Origin: Haloprofundus halobius
GTDB taxonomy: Archaea > Halobacteriota > Halobacteria > Halobacteriales > Haloferacaceae
Assembly: GCF_020097835.1 (NCBI RefSeq)
Contig: NZ_CP083666.1
Span: 1,488,001 to 1,552,000, forward strand
DNA: 64,000 bases
Direction of reading: 5' to 3'
Shown: positions 10,030 through 18,239 of the stretch, piece by piece
Layout of the letters: every line of letters starts with the position of its first letter
How positions within the stretch are numbered: the first letter of the stretch is position 1
Notes under the pieces: model-generated
What the model was told of the DNA's origin: nothing
Database searches by the model: none
The model's input: only the letters and a program-made list of their open reading frames with translations
Made by a program: the position numbers and the translations under genes

Positions 10030-10037
10030 CATATTTT
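10030..10037 (+). promoter_or_regulatory. TATA element for the Lrp-type gene
   Basis: The AT-rich octamer CATATTTT stands out in GC-rich DNA and is centred about 28 nt before the ATG at 10062. That is the archaeal distance for transcription starting at or next to the start codon, so the mRNA is probably leaderless and expressed apart from porAB. Confidence 0.6.
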
Positions 10038-10061
10038 TGCCGGGAAACGAAACAAAAGCGC

Positions 10062-10490
10062 ATGGGTGCCATATCTACGGAGGACCGCATCCTCGCCGTG
10101 TTGGAGCAGGATGCGCAGGCCTCCTACGCCGATATCGCCGAACGAGCGGGGGTGTCGAAACCGACAGTCCGGAAGTACATCCGGAAACTGGAGGACAGCG
10201 GAGTCATCGTCGGCTACTCAGCCGACGTCGACCCCAAGAAACTCTCCGGACAGTCCATCGCGCTGGTCGGCGTCGACGTCGAGAGCGAGCGGTACGTCGA
10301 GGCCACGCGCGCGATGAAAGACCTCGACGCGGTGGAGGCGCTGTACACCTCGTCGGGCGACCACATGCTGATGGCCGAGGTCCGCGCGAAGGACGGCGAC
10401 TCGCTCGGCGACGTCATCAGCGACGAGATTCTGAGCATCGACGGCGTCACGGCCGCACACCCGTCGTTCCTCCAAGAGCGGTTGAAGTAG
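10062..10490 (+). CDS. Lrp/AsnC family transcriptional regulator
   Basis: This 142-residue regulator has an N-terminal helix-turn-helix (ILAVLEQDAQASYADIAERA then VSKPTVRKYIRKLEDSGVI, residues 9-50). A beta-alpha-beta ligand-sensing domain of the RAM/AsnC type follows (IALVGVDVESERYVEAT through HMLMAEVRAKDGDSLGDVI). Such proteins form dimers or octamers and switch amino-acid or central-metabolic genes when they bind an amino acid. It lies 138 nt behind porB on the same strand with a separate promoter, so control of porAB is a reasonable guess but not shown by sequence. It converges with a small membrane gene only 8 nt away. Confidence 0.9.
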   Translation: MGAISTEDRILAVLEQDAQASYADIAERAGVSKPTVRKYIRKLEDSGVIVGYSADVDPKKLSGQSIALVGVDVESERYVEATRAMKDLDAVEALYTSSGDHMLMAEVRAKDGDSLGDVISDEILSIDGVTAAHPSFLQERLK

Positions 10491-10498
10491 TCGAACGC

Positions 10499-10816
10499 TC
10501 AGTACCGTCGACCGAATCCGGCGAAGGCGGCGGCGCCGACGACCCCTGCGAGAACCGTCACCGCGTATCCCGCCCAGAGAACCGCGTTCAAGCCGCTCGT
10601 CGCGGCGAGAATTCCATACACGACAGTCACGATGCCGACGAAAAACGAGAGGCCGCCGGCCAGACGCGCCACCCGTCGGTCGTCGGCCGCGGTCTTCGAG
10701 CGAGCGTCCGTGAACCGGTCGGCTCCGTCGCCGAAGACGATGTAGTAGCCAACCCAGAGGACCACGGTGCCGGCGACGAACAACGCGCCGCCCGTCACGA
10801 GTCGTTCGCCGACCAT
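10499..10816 (-). CDS. Small membrane protein of unknown function
   Basis: I do not recognise this 105-residue protein. It begins MVGERLVTGGALFVAGTVV, has a first helix up to about residue 25, a charged loop (DRFTDARSKTAADDRR), and then two more hydrophobic stretches (LSFFVGIVTVVYGIL and VLWAGYAVTVLAGVV). It ends in FAGFGRRY. A three-helix inner-membrane protein is the simplest reading. A GTG at 10834 would add six residues; the ATG at 10816 is used because the hydrophobic segment begins soon after. It is convergent with the Lrp gene and divergent from dinB. Confidence 0.6.
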   Translation of the reverse strand: MVGERLVTGGALFVAGTVVLWVGYYIVFGDGADRFTDARSKTAADDRRVARLAGGLSFFVGIVTVVYGILAATSGLNAVLWAGYAVTVLAGVVGAAAFAGFGRRY

Positions 10817-10920
10817 AGCAATCGTGGTTCTCACACCGATATGAACGTTCGGACCCGGCGCGGACCAGTTTCACTCCGGTTGGGAAACACTAAGAACGCT
10901 CCGACGCCAACCCCGAACTG

Positions 10921-12339
10921 ATGAGCGGCGAGACGCTCCCCGGCGCGAGATGCGACGCCGAGGAGCGTATCGTCCTCCACGTCGACATGGACTGCTTCTA
11001 CGCGTCCTGCGAGCGCCTCAGGGAACCCGAACTCGAAGGGAAACCCGTCGTCGTCGGGATGGGCTACGAACCCGGCGAAGGCCACGGCGCTGTCGCCACC
11101 GCGAGTTACGAGGCCCGTGAACACGGCGTCGACAGCGCCCAACCCATCACGGGAGCACTCAACGCGCTCCCCCGGGCGGAGGACACCGAACTGGACGCCG
11201 ACGGCGACCCCATAGCCCCCGACATCCCCGCGGTCGGCCACTACCGCCCGGTCGACATGGCGTTCTACAAGGAGGTGAGCGCGCAGGTCAAGGAGATTCT
11301 CCACGACTGCGCCGACGTGGTCCGCGAGGTGAGCATCGACGAGGCGTATCTCGACGTCACCGAGCGGACGGCGTGGCAGACGGTGGGCGGTGGAGACGAC
11401 GAGAGACGAACCCTCGCAGAGGGGTACGCCCGCCACGTCAAGCAACGAATCGACCGCGACGTCGGCGTCACCGCCAGCGTCGGCGTCGGCCCGAATATGA
11501 GCGTCGCCAAGGTGGCCAGCGACTACGACAAGCCGAACGGCCTCGTGGTCGTCCGACCCGACGAGGTCCGGTCGTTTCTCGACCCGCTCGACATCGAAGA
11601 GGTCCACGGCGTCGGCCCCGTCACGGCGCGTGAACTCCGCGAGATGGGTATCGACACCGCGGGTGATCTCGCGGCGGCCGAGCCTCGTCTCTTGGGGGAG
11701 AGATTCGGCGAGCGCGGCCGCGAACTGCATCGCCGCGCCCGCGGCGACGACGACAGGGCGGTGACGCCGACGGGTCTCCCGAAGAGCCTCTCGCGGGAGT
11801 CGGCGTTCACGAAGCCCACCTCGGAGACCGAGGCGATGCGCGAGAAAGTGCGCGCGCTCGCGGCCGACGTCGCAGAGCGCGCGCGGAGTCGCGGCGCGCT
11901 CTACCGGACCATCGGCATCAAAGTCGTCCAACCGCCGTTCGAGGTGAACACTCGCGCGATGTCGCTTCCGGGGCCGGTCGACGACCCCGGGCTCGTCGAG
12001 TCGGTGGCGCTGAAACTGCTGACGGAGTTCGACGGGGACCGGGTTCGGAAGGTGGGTGTCCGCGTCTCGAACCTCGACTTCGCCGAGAGCGACCAGGCGA
12101 GTCTCGACGGCTGGGAGCAGGCGGCGGGCGCGTCGACCGCCCCGGAGTCGGCCGGAGGCGGGACCGAACGCGACGACCCGTCAGGGGCCGACGCTCGCAC
12201 GAGCGAGACCGACTGGCCGACGCTCGGCGACTGGGCGAACCGAGTCGCCGGAGACACCGACGACGGGGGTTCGACCGACTCGTCTGACCCGGTCGCCGAG
12301 GCGACTGACGGGCAGGCGTCGCTCACCGAGTTCGAGTAG
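10921..12339 (+). CDS. dinB: DNA polymerase IV (Y-family translesion polymerase)
   Basis: Y-family polymerases copy past damaged bases with low fidelity. The 472-residue protein shows the catalytic motifs HVDMDCFYASCERL near residue 21 and EVSIDEAYLDVT near residue 140 (the SIDEAY acidic pair). YDKPNGLVVV and a helix-hairpin-helix-like stretch (IEEVHGVGPVTARELREMGI) follow, then the little-finger domain. The last about 90 residues are acidic and probably disordered. The protein ends QASLTEFE, which fits the PCNA-interacting box Q-x2-L-x2-F. That places it at the sliding clamp. It starts 104 nt from the divergent small membrane gene; a weak TATA (CACTAAGA) lies about 32 nt before the ATG. Confidence 0.94.
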   Translation: MSGETLPGARCDAEERIVLHVDMDCFYASCERLREPELEGKPVVVGMGYEPGEGHGAVATASYEAREHGVDSAQPITGALNALPRAEDTELDADGDPIAPDIPAVGHYRPVDMAFYKEVSAQVKEILHDCADVVREVSIDEAYLDVTERTAWQTVGGGDDERRTLAEGYARHVKQRIDRDVGVTASVGVGPNMSVAKVASDYDKPNGLVVVRPDEVRSFLDPLDIEEVHGVGPVTARELREMGIDTAGDLAAAEPRLLGERFGERGRELHRRARGDDDRAVTPTGLPKSLSRESAFTKPTSETEAMREKVRALAADVAERARSRGALYRTIGIKVVQPPFEVNTRAMSLPGPVDDPGLVESVALKLLTEFDGDRVRKVGVRVSNLDFAESDQASLDGWEQAAGASTAPESAGGGTERDDPSGADARTSETDWPTLGDWANRVAGDTDDGGSTDSSDPVAEATDGQASLTEFE

Positions 12340-12384
12340 ACCGTCGTCCACCACGGGGCTCATCCGAAGTACTTTGAGACCCGT

Positions 12385-12396
12385 TATTTTTATTTA
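12385..12396 (+). promoter_or_regulatory. TATA element for the Ser/Thr-rich exported protein gene
   Basis: TATTTTTATTTA lies 22-33 nt upstream of the ATG at 12418 in otherwise GC-rich DNA. Position and composition fit a strong archaeal TATA box with transcription beginning at the start codon. Confidence 0.65.
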
Positions 12397-12417
12397 CTGC
12401 TGGTTCCGGTTCGAATC

Positions 12418-13026
12418 ATGGAGAGAAGAGGGCTTCTCGGCGTCGTCGCCGGCGTCGCTATCGGGTGGGGGGCGGCGTCCTCCGGCCTGCTCGGGAGCGA
12501 CGGGACCGAACGCGACGCCACTACACGCGACGAGTCGGCGACCCGGACCTCAGCGGCGGCCGGACTCGCGTCCACCGCCACCGGGACGCCCGCCCGAACG
12601 TCGGAGAGCGGCGCGGCGGCCGACGAGGAAACCGCGACGGCCGTCGAGACTGAAGCGAGTCCGGAGTCGACGCCGACGCCGGATTCGACGTCGACGGCCG
12701 TACCGGAGTCGACGCCGACCGCGACGCCGGAACCGGAGAACCTCCAGGAGAACCTCGACGTCCATACCAACTCCACCGGCGTCGGCGACGATCCGGGCGA
12801 CGAGGTGTCTATTGTCTACGTCATCAGAAACGGCCACGAGTTCGCCGTCGACGTCTCCTTTCAGGCGACGCTTCGCCTCGCGGACGGCGAGCACCACCGG
12901 ACGACCCGGTTCACGCGCATCGACGCCGGGTCGCTCGTCAGCGGAAAGATCCTGTTCGACGCCCACGAACAGCGCGCGTCCGGGTGGGGGTTCTCGCTGC
13001 GTCGGGTCGACCGGGCGTCGGAGTGA
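12418..13026 (+). CDS. Exported or membrane-anchored protein with Thr/Pro/Glu-rich linker
   Basis: The 202-residue protein starts MERRGLLGVVAGVAIGW, a twin-arginine followed by a hydrophobic stretch. It looks like a Tat-type signal or anchor without a lipobox cysteine. Residues about 25-105 are low-complexity Thr/Ser/Glu/Pro/Ala with repeated ESTPTP-like units, probably a flexible linker and possible O-glycosylation site. The last 90 residues form a folded domain (VSIVYVIRNGHEFAVDVSFQ ... HRTTRFTRIDAGS), probably a beta-sandwich of the kind seen in haloarchaeal surface proteins. No function can be assigned. The promoter is its own; the next gene has a separate TATA. Confidence 0.7.
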   Translation: MERRGLLGVVAGVAIGWGAASSGLLGSDGTERDATTRDESATRTSAAAGLASTATGTPARTSESGAAADEETATAVETEASPESTPTPDSTSTAVPESTPTATPEPENLQENLDVHTNSTGVGDDPGDEVSIVYVIRNGHEFAVDVSFQATLRLADGEHHRTTRFTRIDAGSLVSGKILFDAHEQRASGWGFSLRRVDRASE

Positions 13027-13088
13027 GGGGGACCGGCGCGCGCGGGTCGACGTCGCGGTGCTCAGCGAAGGAGGCAACGACAGCAGGA

Positions 13089-13095
13089 ACTATAG
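13089..13095 (+). promoter_or_regulatory. TATA element for the HerA-like ATPase gene
   Basis: The heptamer ACTATAG is about 36 nt upstream of the ATG at 13128, giving an expected transcript start only a few bases before it. It supports the choice of that ATG over longer in-frame readings that begin before this element. Confidence 0.5.
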
Positions 13096-13127
13096 GGTCC
13101 GACTCTGAGGTGCCACCAACGACCAAC

Positions 13128-15257
13128 ATGACGGACGTAGAAACCATCACCGTCGCGGACGTGAGCGACGGACCGGGCGGGACCGACGACGCCGAACCGG
13201 GAACGACCGTCCGCCTTCCAGCGGTCGAAATTCTCACCGGACGCGGCTTCATCACCGGCAAATCCGGGTCGGGGAAGTCGAACACCGCGAGCGTCGTCAT
13301 CGAGAAGCTGCTCGACTCGCAGTTTCCGGTGCTCATCGTCGACACCGACGGCGAGTACTACGGGCTGAAGGAGGAGTACGAGATCCTCCACGCCGGTGCC
13401 GACGAGGAGTGCGACATCGTCGTCAGCCCCGAGCACGCCGAACGAATCGCGACGCTGGCGCTCGAACAGAACGTCCCCATCATCCTCGACGTGTCGGGCT
13501 ATCTCGACGAGAACGACGCCGACGAGATGGTGCTACAGACGGCGCGCCAACTGTTCGCTAAGGAGAAGAAGCTGAAGAAGCCGTTTCTGATGCTCGTCGA
13601 GGAGTGTCACGAGTACATCCCCGAGAAGGGCGGGATGGGCGAGGCGGGCAAGATGCTCATCAAGATCGGTAAGCGCGGGCGAAAACACGGCCTCGGCATC
13701 GTCGGCATCAGCCAGCGTCCCGCCGACGTGAAGAAGGACTACATCACCCAGTGCGACTGGCTGGTGTGGCACCGGCTCACCTGGGGGAACGACACGAAAG
13801 TCGTCGGACGCATCCTCGGCAAGGAGTACGCCGACGCCATCGAGAGCATGAACGACGGCGAGGCGTTCATGATGACCGACTGGAGCGAGACCCTGCGTCG
13901 GGTGCAGTTCCGCCGCAAGCAGACGTTCGACGCGGGGGCGACGCCCGGCCTCGACGACTTCGAGCGCCCGGAACTCAAATCCGTCAGCGGCGACCTCGTC
14001 TCGGAACTGCGCGATATCTCCGACGAGCAAGCCCGACGGGAGAGCACCGTCGCCGACCTCCGACAGGAACTCGACAAGAAGGACGCCGAGATTCGGCGGC
14101 TGAAATCCGAACTGGCGGAGGCGCAGGACTTGAGTCGGATGGCAGACCAGTTCGCGCAGGCGCTGCTCCAGAAAGCAGAAGCCCCGTACCGCGGCGGCGA
14201 GGGGCGCAACCTCGCTCGGCCGGAGAACGGCCAGTCGGCGCTCGGCGAGTACGAGTCGAACGCGGAGGACGGACCGCAGCTGGTGGGGCCGGTCGACTCC
14301 GGAGTCGACACCGGAAGCGACGCCGACTCCGAACCCGAACGCGTGAACGGGTCCGCGGCAGCGTCGCTTTCGCCGGAGAGCGCCGGCGAGAGCGGTTCCG
14401 AAGCGAACGAAGCGGGAGAGACGACCGCCGAGACGGAAGCGCGAGCGGAGTCGACGGAGCCGTCTCCGGCGGGACGGTCGGACCGAGACGGCCGGTCGAC
14501 CGCCGTCGAGGGCTCCCGACGCGCCATCGTCGACGAACTCCGCGATGTCGTCGAGTCGCTGGACGACGTGACGCGCGAGATGCTCGCGCACTACCGCGCG
14601 ACGGACCTGAGCACGCCCGTCGACGCCCACGTCGGCGCGGGCCACTCCGGCGACCAGCAGCTCGCCTACGGTCGGAACCGGGCGCTCCGACAGGCGGGGT
14701 TCATCGAACACGTCGGCCGCGGTCGCTACCGGTACACGCTGCCCGAACTCGTCCGCGACGAGTACGCAGACCGCCTCGCCGACGGCGAGTTCGCCGCCAC
14801 CGTCACCGCTGTCGAATCGTCGTTCGCGAACGTCTCTCTCGGTCGAACGGGTGTCGCGAGCGACGCTGACAGGGTGAGCGACACGGTCGGCACGGTCGAT
14901 ACGGCCGACGGCGACACCACCGTCGACGCCGACTCGGACGACGGGACGGAGACGGCGGCCGCGGGCGAGAACGACGACCGAGAGAACGGAGAGAACGAAA
15001 CAGACCGGACCGACCGCCGGGAGAACCGGTCGACGGAGGAGGAGACTGACACGGATGGGACGACGCTCGCCGACGTCGGACAGGTGGTCGAGGACGCCGA
15101 ACTCGTCGACGACGGTGCGGAAGCGGGGCGGGCGACCGGTTCCCCGACCGAGACCGAGAGCACACCCTCGGACGACTCCGAGTCGTTCGAAGACGGTGAC
15201 GCGAAAGCGGACGAGACAGGGGCGACACCGTCGGACGACGCGGAGATCATCGACTGA
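13128..15257 (+). CDS. HerA/DUF87-type ATPase with coiled coil, winged helix and acidic tail
   Basis: The first about 300 residues form an ATPase of the HerA/FtsK-like helicase class: Walker A in FITGKSGSGKSNT (residues 40-52), Walker B in FLMLVEECHEYIPEKG (about 152-167), an arginine-containing GIVGISQRPADVKK, and TWGNDTKVVGRILG. Known HerA proteins form hexamers on DNA and work with NurA in end resection, but no nurA is nearby. After residue 300 a heptad-like segment (LRQELDKKDAEIRRLKSELA) predicts a coiled coil. A winged-helix-like part lies around 465-545 (GRNRALRQAGFIEHVGRGRY). The last about 150 residues are almost entirely Asp/Glu/Thr/Ser. It may be a DNA-translocating ATPase or a regulator. 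The ATG at 13128 fits the TATA. Confidence 0.85.
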   Translation: MTDVETITVADVSDGPGGTDDAEPGTTVRLPAVEILTGRGFITGKSGSGKSNTASVVIEKLLDSQFPVLIVDTDGEYYGLKEEYEILHAGADEECDIVVSPEHAERIATLALEQNVPIILDVSGYLDENDADEMVLQTARQLFAKEKKLKKPFLMLVEECHEYIPEKGGMGEAGKMLIKIGKRGRKHGLGIVGISQRPADVKKDYITQCDWLVWHRLTWGNDTKVVGRILGKEYADAIESMNDGEAFMMTDWSETLRRVQFRRKQTFDAGATPGLDDFERPELKSVSGDLVSELRDISDEQARRESTVADLRQELDKKDAEIRRLKSELAEAQDLSRMADQFAQALLQKAEAPYRGGEGRNLARPENGQSALGEYESNAEDGPQLVGPVDSGVDTGSDADSEPERVNGSAAASLSPESAGESGSEANEAGETTAETEARAESTEPSPAGRSDRDGRSTAVEGSRRAIVDELRDVVESLDDVTREMLAHYRATDLSTPVDAHVGAGHSGDQQLAYGRNRALRQAGFIEHVGRGRYRYTLPELVRDEYADRLADGEFAATVTAVESSFANVSLGRTGVASDADRVSDTVGTVDTADGDTTVDADSDDGTETAAAGENDDRENGENETDRTDRRENRSTEEETDTDGTTLADVGQVVEDAELVDDGAEAGRATGSPTETESTPSDDSESFEDGDAKADETGATPSDDAEIID

Positions 15258-15343
15258 GCGGCGCTTGACGCTCCCCGTTCGACGCTCGCCGGGAGCGGCG
15301 GTAACGAAGCGTTGTCGGTCCAACACCTTCGTCTAGGTGTCCC

Positions 15344-15988
15344 TTACAGTTCGGAAACGAGGTCTTCGAGCGCCGCCCGCGGGTCGGCCGCTTTCGCGAC
15401 GCCGCTGGCGAGGAGAATCCCTTCCGCGCCCAACTCGGCGGCGGCAGTCACGTCGTCGCCCGTCGAGACGCCCGCGCCGCAGAACAGGTCGACGTCGTCG
15501 TCGACGGCGTTCACCGCGTCGACGGCGTCGCGAACGATGTCGGGGTCGGCGCTGCTGACGGACACGTCGCCGCCGATGAGTTCCGGCGGTTCGACGGCGA
15601 CAGCGTCGGGGCCGAGCGCCGCGACTGCGCCGGACTGCTCGGGGTTGTTCGCACAGACGATCGTGTCGAGGCTCGCGCGCTCGGCCGCCTGCATCGACGC
15701 GTCGATGTCGGCGAGTTTGAGGCGGTTCTCCGAGTGGTTGAGCAGCGTCCCGGTCGCGCCGGCCTCGGCGGCCGCCTCCGCGAGCGTGCTACCGGTGTGG
15801 CTGCCGTACCCGACGGGGCTGACGTGTTGGGCCCACGTCTCGACGTCGGTTTCGGCGACGCGCGTGAGATGTGCCGCCTGCGGGGAAACGGCGATTCGGA
15901 CGCCGGAGTCGTCGGCGACGTCACGGGCGGCCGACGCTACTTCGACGGGGTCGCACGGGTACGCCTTCAGGTTCACCAGGATGAACAT
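15344..15988 (-). CDS. tpiA: Triosephosphate isomerase
   Basis: This enzyme interconverts dihydroxyacetone phosphate and glyceraldehyde 3-phosphate. The 214-residue chain is the compact archaeal form, about 30 residues shorter than bacterial enzymes. The three catalytic residues are visible: Lys in [11 protein letters not shown] near residue 8, His in [13 protein letters not shown], and Glu in [11 protein letters not shown]. The phosphate-binding loop GAGVSTGDD and LLASGVAKA near the end are also present. The ATG at 15988 gives [10 protein letters not shown], the usual archaeal start. The gene converges with the HerA-like ATPase gene and is divergent from a small membrane gene. No other glycolytic gene is adjacent. 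Confidence 0.94.
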   Translation of the reverse strand: MFILVNLKAYPCDPVEVASAARDVADDSGVRIAVSPQAAHLTRVAETDVETWAQHVSPVGYGSHTGSTLAEAAAEAGATGTLLNHSENRLKLADIDASMQAAERASLDTIVCANNPEQSGAVAALGPDAVAVEPPELIGGDVSVSSADPDIVRDAVDAVNAVDDDVDLFCGAGVSTGDDVTAAAELGAEGILLASGVAKAADPRAALEDLVSEL

Positions 15989-16117
15989 ACCGATAAGAGG
16001 CGGCGGGGATGGCAAATAGGTTCGTCTTCGAGGAAACGATGCCGCTGTCGGCCGAATACGGCGAGCTACGACGAGGTCGGGGCCCCGGTATTCACCGCTT
16101 ACACCGAGTAAGAGACG

Positions 16118-16128
16118 TATAGCTATAT
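16118..16128 (+). promoter_or_regulatory. TATA-like element before the 81-residue membrane protein
   Basis: TATAGCTATAT lies 14-24 nt before the ATG at 16142. The spacing is slightly short for that codon but supports transcription beginning near it. Confidence 0.5.
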
Positions 16129-16141
16129 CCGCTCCACGAGT

Positions 16142-16387
16142 ATGCGAGCGTATGCAGGGGGGGTCGTCGTGACTACTGGGAGTTCGCCGCAGGTCGAGGA
16201 GGTCGCTCAGGCGCTTCAGCCCGTCGTCCGAGCGTTCGCGTTCTGGGCGGCGGTGCTGATTCCGATAGTACTCATCGGTCTGGTGGCGACGAAGCCCGGG
16301 TTACAGGGGCAGCGGGGGACGTGGTTCGTCGTCCTGTTGGTGTTGAACGTGGTGGCGCTCATCGTCGGCCACCGACATAAGCGATAG
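16142..16387 (+). CDS. Two-helix small membrane protein, unknown function
   Basis: The 81-residue protein has two hydrophobic segments, [18 protein letters not shown] and [16 protein letters not shown], joined by a short loop ([11 protein letters not shown]), and ends with a basic tail HRHKR. It is probably a two-pass membrane protein with both ends inside. I do not recognise a family. The start is uncertain: the ATG at 16142 fits a leaderless transcript from the upstream TATA, while a GTG at 16169 ([12 protein letters not shown]) preceded by a G-run could also be used and would remove the odd MRAYAGG start. It converges with the MBF1 gene, 39 nt away. Confidence 0.55.
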   Translation: MRAYAGGVVVTTGSSPQVEEVAQALQPVVRAFAFWAAVLIPIVLIGLVATKPGLQGQRGTWFVVLLVLNVVALIVGHRHKR

Positions 16388-16426
16388 TTCGGCAGTCCGG
16401 ATTTCGGCGGCTCGGTCTTCGACAGT

Positions 16427-16948
16427 TCAGTCCTTCCGCTTGACCACGTCGCCGAGCGTTGTCGTGGTGGTGTCGCCGCCGGACCAGTCGGTGTCGTCGA
16501 CGTCGCTCCCCTCGGTAAGTGCGATGTCGAGTTCGCGCTCCAGTTTCTTCTGCACGCCGTCGCTGGGGAGGATGTCCCCCCGTTCGAGTTTGCGGATGAG
16601 GCTCGCTTTCTCGTTGAGTTTCTTCGCGAGGTCCTCCTGACTGAGTCCGCTGGACTCGCGGGCCTGCCGGATTCGGTCGTCGTAGTCGCCGGCAATCTCG
16701 TCCATGTCGTCGAACATGTCGCGGCGACGGCGCGACCCGCCGGACGAGGAGGACGAAGACGAGGAGGACGAAGAGCCCGAATTGCCGCTCGACGAAGTGG
16801 AGTACTTCGTGGAGGCGGAACTCGTCGATTCAGTGCGGACCTCGGTCCCGAACCCCTTGCAGTTCTCACAGAGCTGGAGTTCGGCACCTTCGACTTTCGT
16901 GGTTGTGAGCGATGCCTGTTCGGCACCGCACATCTCGCACTGTGGCAT
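16427..16948 (-). CDS. Multiprotein bridging factor type 1 (MBF1), archaeal
   Basis: Archaeal MBF1 links TATA-binding protein to regulators or to the ribosome. The 173-residue protein starts with a four-cysteine zinc ribbon (MPQCEMCG and LCENCKGFG). A very long serine-rich spacer follows, including a run of eleven serines around residue 60. It ends with a helix-turn-helix of the XRE type (RIRQARESSGLSQEDLAKKL then EKASLIRKLERGDILPSDGV). This order is diagnostic of the family. The poly-serine linker is longer than I would expect and its length may vary between strains. The ATG at 16948 gives the conserved MPQCEMCG start. It is convergent with the small membrane gene and lies downstream of the hisC operon on the same strand. 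Confidence 0.92.
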   Translation of the reverse strand: MPQCEMCGAEQASLTTTKVEGAELQLCENCKGFGTEVRTESTSSASTKYSTSSSGNSGSSSSSSSSSSSGGSRRRRDMFDDMDEIAGDYDDRIRQARESSGLSQEDLAKKLNEKASLIRKLERGDILPSDGVQKKLERELDIALTEGSDVDDTDWSGGDTTTTTLGDVVKRKD

Positions 16949-17085
16949 ACGCCCCCGTAGACGACGACGTGGTATAAAATACACGACGAGGGAATCGCGA
17001 GTCGGCCCGCGATTTTCCCCAGAAAACGGTCAAGCGCTCCGAGCGGTCCGAACGCTTCGACGGCCGAGCGGCCGGGTGTACGGAC

Positions 17086-17700
17086 TCAGTCGAGGTCCGA
17101 CCACGCGCCCCAGAAGCGCTGGAGCGCCGTGAGGTGGCCGACGACGGCGAACAGAACGAGCAACAGACCGACCAGCGAGAGGCCGGCGACCAGCGGTCCG
17201 GGGACGACGGCGGCGACGACGCCGACGATACCGACGAGCGCCAGTCGGTCCGCCCGGCCCAACAGTCCGCCGTACTGCCGACCCAATCCGACCGCCTGAA
17301 TCTGCGTGCCGAGGTAGGAGGTCATCAACACACCGGTCACGGCGGCGAGACCGAGGCCGTAGCGGCCGATTCCCGCCGCCAGACCGACCAAAACGGCGAT
17401 GTCGGCGTAGCGGTCGAGCACGTGGTCCAGCAGGTCGCCGCCCGAGGAGGCGACGCCCTGCTCGCGGGCGAGGGCGCCGTCCAAGAGGTCGAGCCAGCCG
17501 TTGACGAAGACGAAGAACGCGCCGAGGGCGTACCACAGCGTCGCGTCGGCGGACGCGACCCAGAACGCGCCGCCGGCGGCGACGGCGAACCCGAAGGCGA
17601 TGACGCTCACGCCGTCGGGCGTCAGACCGAGCCTGTTGGCCCCCGAGACGAGCGGGTCGAGCATCCGATCGGCGACGGGTCGCAGTTGGTCCAGCGTCAT
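17086..17700 (-). CDS. CDP-alcohol phosphatidyltransferase family enzyme
   Basis: Members exchange CMP on a CDP-lipid for a polar alcohol in the membrane, making phospholipid head groups. The 204-residue protein shows the family motif as DLLDGALAREQG, then G and two spaced Asp in GGDLLDHVLDRYAD (D-x2-DG-x2-AR-x8-G-x3-D-x3-D). Six hydrophobic segments surround it. In archaea the lipid donor would be CDP-archaeol and the acceptor could be inositol phosphate, serine or glycerol phosphate; the size suits the archaetidylinositol-phosphate synthase group, but I would not commit. Its ATG overlaps the stop codon of the kinase gene in ATGA, the third gene of a coupled operon. A second, sequence-diverged member lies at 56791. 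Confidence 0.85.
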   Translation of the reverse strand: MTLDQLRPVADRMLDPLVSGANRLGLTPDGVSVIAFGFAVAAGGAFWVASADATLWYALGAFFVFVNGWLDLLDGALAREQGVASSGGDLLDHVLDRYADIAVLVGLAAGIGRYGLGLAAVTGVLMTSYLGTQIQAVGLGRQYGGLLGRADRLALVGIVGVVAAVVPGPLVAGLSLVGLLLVLFAVVGHLTALQRFWGAWSDLD

Positions 17701-18239
17701 AGATACTCCAGGTAGTCGACCGTCCCCGCGGAGGGCTCCCGGTCGCCTTCGACGACGGCGCGAACCGCGTCGGCGACGGCTTCGGGCGACTGCTCCGTCG
17801 TCTCGACTTCGTACACGGCCTCGACGCCGTGCTCCTCGACCGCTTCGGCGAGAATCACGTCGAGCGCTTCGCTCTCTCGGTTCTCGCTCGCTTTCTCGTC
17901 GTTCTCGCCTCTATCGAGCAGGCGGGATTCGAGCACGTCGGGACGACAGCGGAGGACGACGACGCGGTCGGCAGGCAGGAGGTGTGCGAGGTGTGATTCG
18001 ACGATGGTCACGTCGTCTGTGCCGTCTTCCGAATCGCCCGCCGCACCGTACTCCTCGTCGACCCACGTTTCCAACCTCTCGACGTCGACGACGAGCGAGT
18101 CGCGCTCCTCGTCGCGCTCGGTCCAGAACTCCCGGTCACGGACCTCGTCGTTGAGGTGGGCGACGGAGAACTCGTCTTCCAGGAGCGCCGTCGCGCTCGT
18201 CTTCCCCGTCCCGGGCGTGCCGGTGACGACGACTCTCAC
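17697..18239 (-). CDS. AK6/Fap7-type adenylate kinase family protein
   Basis: The 180-residue P-loop protein starts directly with VRVVVTGTPGTGKTSATALL, placing Walker A at residues 7-14. HLNDEVRDREFW and VVDVERLETWV follow, then the lid-like VESHLAHLLPADRVVVLRCR and LLDRG. This short architecture, with little N-terminal extension, is that of the AK6/Fap7 family. In eukaryotes the family works in 40S ribosome maturation; in archaea it is thought to act in ribosome assembly and nucleotide balance. An Asp/Glu-rich insert (GDSEDGTDD) is haloarchaeal. The GTG start at 18239 overlaps the hisC stop codon as GTGA, and its own stop overlaps the next gene as ATGA. Confidence 0.85.
   Translation of the reverse strand: MRVVVTGTPGTGKTSATALLEDEFSVAHLNDEVRDREFWTERDEERDSLVVDVERLETWVDEEYGAAGDSEDGTDDVTIVESHLAHLLPADRVVVLRCRPDVLESRLLDRGENDEKASENRESEALDVILAEAVEEHGVEAVYEVETTEQSPEAVADAVRAVVEGDREPSAGTVDYLEYL

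Noticed and set aside
13533-15326. 597-codon frame opposite the HerA-like ATPase
   Set aside because: Antisense shadow, rich in Arg and Val, and it runs through the low-complexity tail.
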